Made by a program: the position numbers and the translations under genes. A stretch of DNA of 51,726 bases from Acidimicrobiaceae bacterium. Lineage in GTDB: Bacteria > Actinomycetota > Acidimicrobiia > Acidimicrobiales > RAAP-2. Shown here one piece after another: positions 35,363 to 43,406 of the stretch; the first letter of the stretch is position 1, and every line of letters starts with the position of its first letter. The DNA lies in NCBI GenBank assembly GCA_003170315.1, contig PNAH01000011.1, forward strand, positions 1 through 51,726, read 5' to 3'. The notes under the pieces were generated by a model, which did no database searches, was not told the DNA's origin, and saw only the letters and a list, made by a program, of their open reading frames with translations.

Positions 35363-36103
35363 GTGAGTTCAATACCCTCTGACGCCCACGAGTGGATCAG
35401 CTTTGAAGACACTAAGCGCCAGCGCACCTGGATGTTTGACGTGACCTTCCTAGAGAGCCACTGGAAGTGCATCTTCGGCGCCGGGTGCCAGGGCGTGCTC
35501 ACCGAAGCCACCCCCGAGCTGGTCCAGGGCTGTTGCAGTTACGGGGCCCACTTCACGGACGAGAAGGACCAGCGACGCGTCGAGAAGGCGGCCAAGCGCC
35601 TGACCGCCGACCAGTGGCAGTTCAAGTCCAAGGGCCGCCAGGGAACCACGCGGGTGAAGAAGAACGGCGAGATCGTGACCCGTCTGGTGCAAGACGCCTG
35701 CATCTTTCTCAACCGCCCGGACTTTCATCGCGGTCCGGGGTGCGCTTTACACGTCATGGCCCTCGACAACGAAGAGAGTTACATCCCGCTGAAGCCCGAG
35801 GTCTGCTGGCAACTCCCGCTGCGGCGCGACGACGAAGTCGAAGAGAGCGGACACGTCATCACCCGTATTTCGCAGTGGAACCGTAGTCACTGGGGCGACG
35901 GTGGCGCCGACTTCCATTGGTGGTGCACCGAGGACCCCGCGGCGTTCATCGGCAAGAACCGCGTCGTCGACTCGATGTCCGAAGAGCTCGTGGCGATGGT
36001 CGGCCAAGCGGTCTACGACCAGTTGCTGACGTACATGAACAAACGCTCGGCACAGCCCAAGGGGACGCGTCTCCCCCACCCCGTTATGCGAAAAAGGGCT
36101 TAA
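35363..36103 (+). CDS. Conserved Cys-rich protein of unknown function
   Basis: The GTG at 35363 gives 246 residues; a TTG three codons earlier is possible. Eight Cys stand at 36, 42, 57, 58, 113, 127, 148 and 188 (WKCIFGAGCQG, VQGCCSYG, DACIFLNRPDF, GPGCALHV), with several His nearby. This pattern suggests metal or cluster binding and is loosely like YkgJ-type Cys clusters, but I cannot assign a family. No signal peptide or membrane helix is seen. It is divergent from nfuA and overlaps the end of a convergent small gene by 4 bp. Confidence 0.8.
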   Translation: MSSIPSDAHEWISFEDTKRQRTWMFDVTFLESHWKCIFGAGCQGVLTEATPELVQGCCSYGAHFTDEKDQRRVEKAAKRLTADQWQFKSKGRQGTTRVKKNGEIVTRLVQDACIFLNRPDFHRGPGCALHVMALDNEESYIPLKPEVCWQLPLRRDDEVEESGHVITRISQWNRSHWGDGGADFHWWCTEDPAAFIGKNRVVDSMSEELVAMVGQAVYDQLLTYMNKRSAQPKGTRLPHPVMRKRA

Positions 36104-36312
36104 CCCTCGGCGGCGAGGGGGTCCTCTTCGTTGAACGTGGTTCGCGGCAGGGAGCCGAGAATCTCGTCGTAGCGGTCCTCTTCGACGAGACACCACTCCG
36201 CGTGGACGTCCTCGGGCGCGGCGCCACATTCCACACAGGTCGTGGCGCGGGGTCCGGTCGAGCGTTTGAGTTCGCGAGCTTCAACAAACCGACGATGGCG
36301 GCCTTTTTTCAC
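36100..36312 (-). CDS. Small zinc-ribbon-like protein
   Basis: The 70-residue protein has a basic start (KKGRHRRFVEARELKR), then TTCVECGAAPEDVHAEWC. The two close Cys plus His and a later Cys could form a small metal site. An acidic tail follows. AGGAG lies five bases before GTG 36312, which decides the start over the GTG at 36318. Function is unknown. Confidence 0.6.
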   Translation of the reverse strand: MKKGRHRRFVEARELKRSTGPRATTCVECGAAPEDVHAEWCLVEEDRYDEILGSLPRTTFNEEDPLAAEG

Positions 36313-36414
36313 GTCCACTCCTCACTGGTCGCGGGCCATAACTGGCGGCGACCACAACCCAGGAGTACTGAGTTGAATATCCATGATACCAACAGAAGAC
36401 TCGCGTGAAGCCCC

Positions 36415-36420
36415 TATCAT
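36415..36420 (+). promoter_or_regulatory. -10 element of a probable leaderless small-protein transcript
   Basis: TATCAT lies six bases (CGCGGC) before GTG 36427, with no Shine-Dalgarno. Confidence 0.45.
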
Positions 36421-36426
36421 CGCGGC

Positions 36427-36651
36427 GTGAGCCCTGCCTTTGATCCCAACGAGATGGTGCTTCGATTCCGTGAACGGGCCGCGGCCGTCAAACGTCGTGG
36501 ATTCCCCCCGGTCGAAGGTCCGGAGCGACAACGCGTCATTGACGCCGCCAACCTGGACTTCCAAGATTTCGCCATGCTGGGCGACGCGACGGCCACCCTC
36601 GAAGACGGCATCTTGCGCCTCGAGATCGACCTTCGCCCGCCGAGTTCTTAG
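36427..36651 (+). CDS. Small conserved protein of unknown function
   Basis: The 74-residue acidic/basic mixed protein is SPAFDPNEMVLRFRERAAAV, then RRGFPPVEGPERQRVIDAA and LDFQDFAMLGDATATLEDGI (shown in parts). No membrane segment or known motif. The GTG start agrees with a -10 six bases upstream, which supports that the gene is real. It ends 7 bp from a convergent lipoprotein gene. Confidence 0.6.
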   Translation: MSPAFDPNEMVLRFRERAAAVKRRGFPPVEGPERQRVIDAANLDFQDFAMLGDATATLEDGILRLEIDLRPPSS

Positions 36652-36658
36652 CCGGTTC

Positions 36659-37087
36659 TTAACTAGCGGCCGCCACGCGCGCCCGCGCCTCGGACAACAG
36701 CGCGGCACCACTGCTCAGGGCCGCGAGGGATTTCGCTCGATCGCCCGGCACGGCGATGGCGCTGTAGCACTCGACCGCCGCCGTCGCGAAGTCCCGGTAG
36801 GCCTTGTTGAGCAGCGCCGTCGCTTGTCGATCGGGCGTGGGCAGCGACGACTGCATCGAACCGTCGTCGACGAAGAGCACGTTGCAGAACGTGTGAAGGT
36901 CGTTGCTCGTCAATGCCTGGTTGCGCAGGTCCTTGGCGGAGGTCCGGACGTCGTGGTAGAGCGACGCGACGTTGCTCGTGAAGCCGCTCTGTTTCACCCA
37001 CCCCGACATCGCTCGGCCCGGACTAATCGAACCGCACGCTCCGAGCAGGATGCCCGTCGCGAGCAGCGTCGCGGCGCGACGACTCAC
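36659..37087 (-). CDS. Putative lipoprotein
   Basis: The 142-residue protein begins with a short signal peptide and a clear lipobox (ATGILLGAC, Cys18), so it should be anchored on the outer face of the cytoplasmic membrane. The rest is helical (VASLYHDVRTSAKDLRNQAL, AYRDFATAAVECYSAIA). Family is unknown. The GTG start overlaps the tyrS stop by 4 bp (GTGA), so it is coupled to tyrS, an unexpected partner. Confidence 0.75.
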   Translation of the reverse strand: MSRRAATLLATGILLGACGSISPGRAMSGWVKQSGFTSNVASLYHDVRTSAKDLRNQALTSNDLHTFCNVLFVDDGSMQSSLPTPDRQATALLNKAYRDFATAAVECYSAIAVPGDRAKSLAALSSGAALLSEARARVAAAS

Positions 37088-38367
37088 GCAACGACCACCA
37101 AGTGCATTTGACGCCGACCGCGGCGAAGGATCACGTAGCGGCCGTGCAACAACTGGGTGGCGTCGACGCGCGCGCCGGCCTCCACCCGAACGTTGTTCAC
37201 GTAGACGCCCCCTTGTTCCAGGTAGCGCCTTGCTTCGCCCAGCGACGTGGCCAGTTCGGTGCGCATCACCAGTTCGGCGGCGTCGATACCGCCCTCCAGC
37301 TCACTGCGCGCGACGTTCGATGACGGGGCGTCGGCGACCACTTGCAAGAGCGTCGCTTCATCGAGATCGGCGATCGTTTCGGCGAACAGCGCTTCGCCGG
37401 CGCGCTCGGCGCGCCTCGCGGCTTCCTCGCCGTGGACCATGGTGACAATGGCGTTCGCCGCCGCGCGTTGAGCTCGACGTTCTTGCGGCGCGGTGCGCGT
37501 GGCTTCGTCCAGTTCGAGGATCGTCTCGTGATCGAGAAAGGTGAAGTAGCGCAGCATCGCCGGGGTCGCGACGTCGTCGGCGTTCAAGAGGAACTGGTGC
37601 AACGCGAAGGGCGAGGTCATCGTGGCGTCCAACCACACGTTCTCGTTGCCGCCCTCGGACTTGCCGAACTTCTGACCGTCGGCGCGTAACAGCAAGGGCG
37701 TCGTCACGCCGTCGGCGCGGTGACCGGTCGCCTTGCGCACTAGCTCGGTGCCGACCGTGATGTTGCCCCACTGGTCCGATCCGCCCAACTGCAACGTACA
37801 GTCGTGATCGAGGTTCAAGCGCAAGAAGTCGTAGGCCTGCAACAGCATGTACGAGAACTCGGTGAACGAGAGGCCCACGTCGTCGCGATCAAGTCGACTC
37901 TTCACGATGTCCTTGGCGATCATCTGATTGACGGTGAAATGCTTCCCCACGTCGCGCAAGAAGTCGGTCAACGACACCGTCGTCAGCCAGTCGGCGTTGT
38001 TCAACAGCAGCGCCTTAGTGGGGCCCGCGCTCTCGGTGAAATCGAGGAAGCGGGCGAGTTGCTCTCGGATCCCTTCCAGATTGGCCTCAATCTCCTCGAG
38101 CGTGAGGAGCGGTCGTTCAACCGCCTTGAAACTGGGATCGCCAATGAGACCGGTGCCCCCGCCGGCCAGGGAGATCGGCCGGTTTCCGGCGATCTGCAAT
38201 CGCCGAAGGGTACAGAGCTGCATGAGGTGGCCCAGATGGAGCGAGGGGGCCGTGGGGTCGAAACCGATATAGGCCGTGACGCCGCCGGCGGTGAGGCGAT
38301 CAAGTATCGCGTCGTCCGTGGTCTGGTGAACCAGACCACGAAACTCCCAGTCGTCACGTAGTTTCAT
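37084..38367 (-). CDS. tyrS: Tyrosyl-tRNA synthetase
   Basis: The 427-residue class I synthetase has the HIGH-type TAPSLHLGHLM, QLGGSDQWGNI (tyrosine site), the KMSKS-type QKFGKSEG and a C-terminal S4-like RNA-binding domain (about 360-427: ARRYLEQGGVYVNNVRVEAG). The ATG has TAGACT six bases upstream and no leader, so no T-box is possible. It is followed by the coupled lipoprotein gene. Confidence 0.97.
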   Translation of the reverse strand: MKLRDDWEFRGLVHQTTDDAILDRLTAGGVTAYIGFDPTAPSLHLGHLMQLCTLRRLQIAGNRPISLAGGGTGLIGDPSFKAVERPLLTLEEIEANLEGIREQLARFLDFTESAGPTKALLLNNADWLTTVSLTDFLRDVGKHFTVNQMIAKDIVKSRLDRDDVGLSFTEFSYMLLQAYDFLRLNLDHDCTLQLGGSDQWGNITVGTELVRKATGHRADGVTTPLLLRADGQKFGKSEGGNENVWLDATMTSPFALHQFLLNADDVATPAMLRYFTFLDHETILELDEATRTAPQERRAQRAAANAIVTMVHGEEAARRAERAGEALFAETIADLDEATLLQVVADAPSSNVARSELEGGIDAAELVMRTELATSLGEARRYLEQGGVYVNNVRVEAGARVDATQLLHGRYVILRRGRRQMHLVVVA

Positions 38368-38373
38368 CGACCT

Positions 38374-38379
38374 AGTCTA
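38374..38379 (-). promoter_or_regulatory. -10 element of a probable leaderless tyrS transcript
   Basis: TAGACT on the minus strand, six bases (AGGTCG), then ATG at 38367. It lies in the 26-bp gap after ccdA. Confidence 0.5.
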
Positions 38380-38393
38380 CGAGGCGTCGACAG

Positions 38394-39137
38394 CTACAAG
38401 ATTGCGCGCGACGACGGAAAGTGCACCTGCAACCAGATCACGAACGAATGCCACGCACCGGTCACTTCGAGAATCCCGATGACCACGAGCAAGAGTCCGC
38501 CGATGCGACCGATGGCGTGTTGGTGGCGACGCAACCACGACGAGGCGGTCGTGACCCACTCGGTCGCCAGGGCCGCCACGACGAATGGGATGCCGAGTCC
38601 GAGGCAGTAGAAGAACGCGAGGATCGAACCGCGCAACGCGGTCGCGCCCGTGGTCGCGGCCTCGAGTCCCACGATGGCGCCGAGCGTGGGACCGAGGCAC
38701 GGGGTCCAGCCAAGAGCGAACAGGAATCCGAGCGCGCCGGCGCCGAGAATCGAGACCCGTGGCAGGTGATGGATCCGTCGCTCTCGGTTGAGCCACCTCG
38801 AGGGCCACCAACCCGCGAAAAAGAGCCCCAAGAAAATGGTCGCCGTTCCGAACACGATCGACAAGGTCCGATCATGATCCCTCAGCAGGTGCCCGAAGCC
38901 CCCGAACAAGGCGCCGACACTCACGAACACGATGGCGAAACCGATGATGAAAGAGATCGAACCGAGCACCGCTCGCCCGCGGCCGGAGCGACCCTCGAGC
39001 GAACCGGCGGCGCCGCTCAAGAACGCCAGGTAACCCGGTAGGAGCGGCAGCACGCACGGCGAGATGAACGAGACGAATCCGGCGGCGACGGCAATCGGCA
39101 ACGCGGCCAACAACGAACTCGGAAGCGTGGCGATCAT
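38394..39137 (-). CDS. ccdA: CcdA-type cytochrome c biogenesis / thiol reductant transporter
   Basis: The 247-residue membrane protein has six predicted helices and the two conserved Cys-Pro segments SFISPCVLPLLPGYLAFLSG and LGWTPCLGPTLGAI. The family carries reducing equivalents from cytoplasmic thioredoxin across the membrane for cytochrome c haem ligation. Its ATG overlaps the menD stop by 4 bp. Pairing with menaquinone genes fits a respiratory role. resB/resC are not in this window. Confidence 0.9.
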   Translation of the reverse strand: MIATLPSSLLAALPIAVAAGFVSFISPCVLPLLPGYLAFLSGAAGSLEGRSGRGRAVLGSISFIIGFAIVFVSVGALFGGFGHLLRDHDRTLSIVFGTATIFLGLFFAGWWPSRWLNRERRIHHLPRVSILGAGALGFLFALGWTPCLGPTLGAIVGLEAATTGATALRGSILAFFYCLGLGIPFVVAALATEWVTTASSWLRRHQHAIGRIGGLLLVVIGILEVTGAWHSFVIWLQVHFPSSRAIL

Positions 39138-40798
39138 CGAAGGCCTTCGAGGAGGCTCTTCACTCTCTCATTCCACTCGTCGTGCAGTCGCACGTTCTCG
39201 TCGCGCGACGGCACGTCCGCCACGATCACCGTCAGTCCATCCCGGTCCAAGGCCGACTCGAGGGCGCTTCGAAGTTGCGATCGGGTCGTCACGCGCAGAC
39301 CTTGGTGACCGAAGGCCCGGGCGATGACGACGAGGTCGTGCGACCGAGGGGTGGCGAAGAGCTGTTCGAAGCGAGCGTCGTCGACCGCCGCGCGCTGGGC
39401 GAGGAAGGAGAATATTCCTCCCCCTTGATTGTCCGCCACCACTAACGCGCACGTCCCGGCCGCCTCGCCCAATCCGTCCACCAACGCCGACACGTCGTGC
39501 AACATCGTGATGTCGCCCACGAATCCGATGGCCCGTGATCCGGCGGCCACCCCGAGCGCGGTGGACACGACGCCGTCGATGCCGTTCACCCCGCGATTGG
39601 CGTAGGTGGGTGACGTGCGCGCCGGCGTCCACCACTCGACGTCGCGTATCGGCATGGACGAACCGATGACGAGAGGAACGTCACGTCGTGAACTCACCTC
39701 GACCACGCAACGAGCGACCGACAGCTCCTGCAGGGCGTCGTCTTCGCGGTCGAGCTTCGTCAGCCAGTCACTGACGTGCGTCGACGCCTCGTTCCAGAGT
39801 CGCACGTACTCGCCGTCGGCCTTCGGCTCGTGCTTCGGATCCGGTACTCCGCGCAGGCTCTCGGTAACCAATCGATCGGGATCGGACACGAAGCCGGCTC
39901 CGTCGAATCCGATGGTTCGCACGCGCCACGCGCGAAGGCGCTCTTGCAGCGTTCGAGAGGCGGGCAGGCCGCCGAGTCGAACCACCACGTCGGGGATGAC
40001 GTCCTCAGCAAATCGCGCGTCTCGCAGGAGTGCGTCGAAGTACGCGATGGTGCCCAGCGCCGTCGCGTCGCCGACCACAGCCCAGTTCAGGGACAGGCAG
40101 TCCTCGACCGTCTGGCCCGAGACGCCGTGACCGGCGACGCACAACACGCGAAGGTCTTCGAGTCCGGCCCGGTTCACGGAATGCTCGCTTGGGGTCGAGG
40201 TCGGCGTCGAGGGACCGGGAAGCGCCAGCGCGTCGGCGACCAGCGGTTCAATGAACGCGGCGTTCAAGTGCACCGGACCGGGACGCGGACTCTCCTCGTC
40301 AGGTTGGGTGGCCGCGCTCCACAGCCGTCCGGCCAGCTCGCGCCACGTGGCCGCGTCCGCGAGTTGCGCGGTACCGGGATCTTCGAAGAGACGCACCATG
40401 TCGCCGAAGAGGCGGTGCTGGTCGATCGTCTGGGGCGCACCGACGCCATGGAGTTCGGGCGGACGATCGGCGGTAAGCACCAGCAGCGGCACGAACGCTT
40501 GCGAGGCCTCGGCCACGCACGCGTGGAGTTCCGCCGCTGCTGTTCCACTGGTCACCACAATCGCCACCGGCTCGCGCGTGGCGAGAGCGCGACCGAGGGC
40601 GAAGAACCCGGCGCTTCGCTCGTCAATGCGAACGTGCACCCGCAGTTCACCACGCGTCGCGCAGGCGAGAGCGAGCGGGGTTGATCGTGAGCCGGGACAG
40701 AGCACGACGTCGCGAAGACCCAACCGGATCCATTCGTCAAACAAGGTCGCCGCGTACGTGGCCTGCACCTGACTCGGGCTCGGTACGCTCTGTGGCAA
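39134..40798 (-). CDS. menD: SEPHCHC synthase (menaquinone biosynthesis)
   Basis: The thiamine-diphosphate enzyme has CPGSRSTPLALACATRGEL, DERSAGFFALGRALATREP, VTSGTAAAELHACVAEASQA, then GSSMPIRDVEWW, NRGVNGIDGVVSTALGVAAG and GDITMLHD (shown in parts). It makes SEPHCHC from isochorismate and 2-oxoglutarate. The start is uncertain. TTG at 40798 follows AGGAG at good spacing (554 residues) but shares a base with the divergent menH ATG; GTG at 40768 would also fit family length. It overlaps ccdA by 4 bp. Confidence 0.92.
   Translation of the reverse strand: MPQSVPSPSQVQATYAATLFDEWIRLGLRDVVLCPGSRSTPLALACATRGELRVHVRIDERSAGFFALGRALATREPVAIVVTSGTAAAELHACVAEASQAFVPLLVLTADRPPELHGVGAPQTIDQHRLFGDMVRLFEDPGTAQLADAATWRELAGRLWSAATQPDEESPRPGPVHLNAAFIEPLVADALALPGPSTPTSTPSEHSVNRAGLEDLRVLCVAGHGVSGQTVEDCLSLNWAVVGDATALGTIAYFDALLRDARFAEDVIPDVVVRLGGLPASRTLQERLRAWRVRTIGFDGAGFVSDPDRLVTESLRGVPDPKHEPKADGEYVRLWNEASTHVSDWLTKLDREDDALQELSVARCVVEVSSRRDVPLVIGSSMPIRDVEWWTPARTSPTYANRGVNGIDGVVSTALGVAAGSRAIGFVGDITMLHDVSALVDGLGEAAGTCALVVADNQGGGIFSFLAQRAAVDDARFEQLFATPRSHDLVVIARAFGHQGLRVTTRSQLRSALESALDRDGLTVIVADVPSRDENVRLHDEWNERVKSLLEGLR
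40784..40789 (+). promoter_or_regulatory. -10 element of a probable leaderless menH transcript
   Basis: TACGCT lies eight bases before ATG 40798, with no Shine-Dalgarno. It lies inside the 5' end of the divergent menD if the TTG start is right. Confidence 0.4.
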
Positions 40799-41550
40799 TG
40801 TCACTCCTCGGTGTCCAACGTCACGGCTCGGGCCCACCTCTCGTGTGGTTCCACGGATTCACGCAGACCAAGGACTCGGCACGTCGGTTTCGTTCCATTC
40901 TGACAGGAACGAACGAGCTTCTGACTCTCGACCTGCCCGGACACGGCGAGAACGCGACAATCCGGGCGTCGCTGGACGAGACGGCCGATTTGCTCGCCGA
41001 GGTACTTCCCGACGAACCCTTCACGCTGGGCGGCTACTCCCTCGGGGCACGGGTCGCCCTGCACCTCGCACTCCACTACCCCGCGCGCGTCGATCGTTTG
41101 GTGCTGCTGGGCGCGACGCGAGGCATCGAGAACCCGGTCGAGCGTGACGAGCGACGTCGAAGTGACGACGCGCTCGCCGAACGCATCGAATCGATCGGCG
41201 CCGACGCTTTCCTCGACGAATGGCTCGCCCGCGCGATGTTTGCGGCACAGCCCAACGACCCGCTCGAGCGCGCCGCACGAAGTACAGACGCCGCGGGCCT
41301 CGCCGGCTCGCTTCGATTGGCCGGTACTGGTACCCAGCGCTGGCTCAATCCGGAATTGCCGTCACTCTCGATGCCCACGCTGGCGTTGGCCGGCGACCTC
41401 GACCCGAAGTTCCGCCTCGAAGCAACGGCCATTGCCAAGAACGTGGCCGACGGGCGCGCGGAATTCGTCGCCGACGCGCATCACGCCGCGCATCTGGAAC
41501 AACCGGAGCGAAGCGCCGAACTCGTCCAGCGCTTCACACGCCCACTCTGA
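40798..41550 (+). CDS. menH: Alpha/beta hydrolase, probable SHCHC synthase
   Basis: The 250-residue alpha/beta hydrolase has WFHGFTQTKDSARRF (oxyanion region), LDLPGHGEN, nucleophile elbow GGYSLGARVALH (Ser), AGDLDPKF (Asp) and HHAAHLEQP (His). These are MenH hallmarks. It removes pyruvate from SEPHCHC, the MenD product. It is divergent from menD, and its end overlaps the convergent menA by 17 bp. Confidence 0.85.
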   Translation: MSLLGVQRHGSGPPLVWFHGFTQTKDSARRFRSILTGTNELLTLDLPGHGENATIRASLDETADLLAEVLPDEPFTLGGYSLGARVALHLALHYPARVDRLVLLGATRGIENPVERDERRRSDDALAERIESIGADAFLDEWLARAMFAAQPNDPLERAARSTDAAGLAGSLRLAGTGTQRWLNPELPSLSMPTLALAGDLDPKFRLEATAIAKNVADGRAEFVADAHHAAHLEQPERSAELVQRFTRPL

Positions 41551-42409
41551 ACACGAGCACCACGGCGAGCAGCGCGCCGAGTTGCAGTTGCGCGCGCGCC
41601 GAATACTGCAACATCGGCAGAAGCTCACGACCATTCTTCTGCGAGAACGCCAAACGCAGGGCCGGGACGTAGAGGAGAACGGCGACGATACCGATCACAC
41701 TGTGTCCGGCGCCGGCCATGCCGACCAGCACGCCCACGACGCACACCGCGAAGAGCCACGGCGCTCGACCTCGCGTCAGTCGCGCGGCCAAGGTCTTTTT
41801 GCCCGACGACTGGTCGCCTTCTACGTCACGCAGGTTGTTGGCTTCGAGCAGCGCGCAGGCCATGAAGCCCGTCGCCACGCCGAGCCACCACGACCGATCG
41901 GGAATGCTCAGGTGTTGCACGTAGGCGGTACCGACCGTGGCGACCAGGCCGAAATAGATGAAGACGAAGAGCTCCCCGAACCCGTAGTAGCCGTACGGTC
42001 GCGGTCCCCCGGTGTAGAACCACCCGGCCGCGATCGCCGTGGCGCCGATCGCCACCAGCCACCACGACGTCCGAGACGCGAGCAGTAGTCCCGCCGCTGC
42101 GGCGAGGAAGAACGAGGCGAAGGCGGCGTTTCGAACACTGCGCGCCGGCACCAGTTTCGACGCGGTCAGTCGAAAAGGACCGACCCGCACCTCGTCAGTC
42201 CCGCGGATGCCGTCGGAGTAGTCGTTGGCGTAGTTCGTGCCCACTTGTAACGCGAGCGCCACCACGAGGCACAGGGTCGAGTTGCCCCAGTTGATCGTGC
42301 GCGGCCGTATGAGCGCCACGCCGACGATGACCGGCACCATCGCCGCGGGCAACGTGCGCGCACGTGCCGCGAGCACCCATCGCCGAAGAGGCCCGGGAGC
42401 CTCGCTCAT
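41534..42409 (-). CDS. menA: 1,4-dihydroxy-2-naphthoate polyprenyltransferase
   Basis: The ATG at 42409 overlaps the menB stop (ATGA) and gives 291 residues; longer frames run through menB. About eight to nine membrane helices are seen. It has the UbiA-family Asp motif [15 protein letters not shown] near residue 60 and a second one, [18 protein letters not shown], near 187. It attaches the isoprenoid tail in the membrane. It overlaps menH by 17 bp tail to tail. Confidence 0.95.
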   Translation of the reverse strand: MSEAPGPLRRWVLAARARTLPAAMVPVIVGVALIRPRTINWGNSTLCLVVALALQVGTNYANDYSDGIRGTDEVRVGPFRLTASKLVPARSVRNAAFASFFLAAAAGLLLASRTSWWLVAIGATAIAAGWFYTGGPRPYGYYGFGELFVFIYFGLVATVGTAYVQHLSIPDRSWWLGVATGFMACALLEANNLRDVEGDQSSGKKTLAARLTRGRAPWLFAVCVVGVLVGMAGAGHSVIGIVAVLLYVPALRLAFSQKNGRELLPMLQYSARAQLQLGALLAVVLVFRVGV

Positions 42410-43299
42410 GGACGCTTGGGAAACTTCGAAAAGTCCGGCTTGCGGTGTTCGACGAAAGCGTTGCGGCCCTCTTGACCCTCTTCGGACATATAGAAGAGCA
42501 TGGTCGCGTCCCCGGCCAACTGCTGGATGCCGGCCATGCCGTCCTCGGCCGCGTTGAAGCCGGCTTTGAGCATGCGTAGTGCGATGGGCGAAAGCGTGAG
42601 GATCTGACGGCACCACGCGACGGTTTCGTTCTCTAGTTGCTCGAGCGCGACGACGGCATTTACCAGTCCCCATTCGAGCGCCTGCTGCGCATCGTATTGG
42701 CGACAGAGGAACCAGATCTCCTTGGCGCGCTTCACCCCGATCGTGCGTGCCAACAACGACGATCCGTACCCTCCGTCGAAGGAGCCGACCTTCGGTCCGG
42801 TCTGGCCGAAACGCGCGTTCTCGGCCGCGATCGAGAGGTCGCACACCAAGTGCAGGATGTGCCCGCCGCCGATGGCGAACCCGGCAATCTGAGCGATCAC
42901 CGGCTTCGGGAGTCGACGGATCTGAATCTGCAGATCGAGGACGTTGAGTCGACCCACGCCCTGGCGAGCGAGGGCGTCGTCCCCCATGTAGCCGTCGTCC
43001 CCACGAATGCTCTGATCGCCGCCGGAACAGAATGCGTCGGGACCGGCGCCGGTCAGGATGATCGCGCCGACGGTGACGTCGTCGCGGGCCATTTCGAAGG
43101 CGCGCGACAGCTCGAAGAGCGTTTGGGGACGAAAGGCGTTGCGAACTTGGGGGCGGTTGATGGTAATTCGGGCGATTCCTTCGGCGGCCTCGTAGATGAT
43201 GTCGTCGAACTTTCCGACTCGCCGCCACTCGGGGGGCGGCCAGGAACGGAACTCCTCTACCGGGTCGATCGGTGAACCTTGGATAACTGTCTCGGCCAT
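42406..43299 (-). CDS. menB: 1,4-dihydroxy-2-naphthoyl-CoA synthase
   Basis: The 297-residue crotonase-fold enzyme has [60 protein letters not shown] and [20 protein letters not shown], the MenB signatures. It closes the second ring from OSB-CoA. ATG 43299 is preferred because TAGCGT lies seven bases upstream; a GTG at 43308 would sit inside that hexamer. It overlaps menA by 4 bp. Confidence 0.96.
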   Translation of the reverse strand: MAETVIQGSPIDPVEEFRSWPPPEWRRVGKFDDIIYEAAEGIARITINRPQVRNAFRPQTLFELSRAFEMARDDVTVGAIILTGAGPDAFCSGGDQSIRGDDGYMGDDALARQGVGRLNVLDLQIQIRRLPKPVIAQIAGFAIGGGHILHLVCDLSIAAENARFGQTGPKVGSFDGGYGSSLLARTIGVKRAKEIWFLCRQYDAQQALEWGLVNAVVALEQLENETVAWCRQILTLSPIALRMLKAGFNAAEDGMAGIQQLAGDATMLFYMSEEGQEGRNAFVEHRKPDFSKFPKRP

Positions 43300-43306
43300 G
43301 AGCTCC

Positions 43307-43312
43307 ACGCTA
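43307..43312 (-). promoter_or_regulatory. -10 element of a probable leaderless menB-menA transcript
   Basis: TAGCGT on the minus strand, seven bases, then ATG at 43299. The intervening GGAG is only three bases from ATG, too close for a usual Shine-Dalgarno. Confidence 0.4.
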
Positions 43313-43394
43313 CGGCGTCTAGACGGGCGCCATCAACACGCCGGGCGTCGCGCGTTTTCCCGGTCGGCCCTCGTGGGCAGCGAGTCGTTCGCCT

Positions 43395-43400
43395 TAGTCT
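43395..43400 (+). promoter_or_regulatory. -10 element of a probable leaderless menE transcript
   Basis: TAGTCT lies six bases (GGTTTC) before GTG 43407, with no Shine-Dalgarno. Confidence 0.5.
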
Positions 43401-43406
43401 GGTTTC

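Noticed and set aside
36105..36408. Plus-strand frame after the Cys-rich protein
   Set aside because: It lies over a better-supported minus-strand gene with a Shine-Dalgarno and has no motif of its own.
38368..38393. Possible T-box leader for tyrS
   Set aside because: There are only 26 bp upstream and the start looks leaderless; no T-box sequence is present.
41534..43228. Apparent 564-residue fusion ending in MenA
   Set aside because: The upstream part is out-of-frame menB; the ATG at 42409 with a 4-bp overlap gives a normal MenA.
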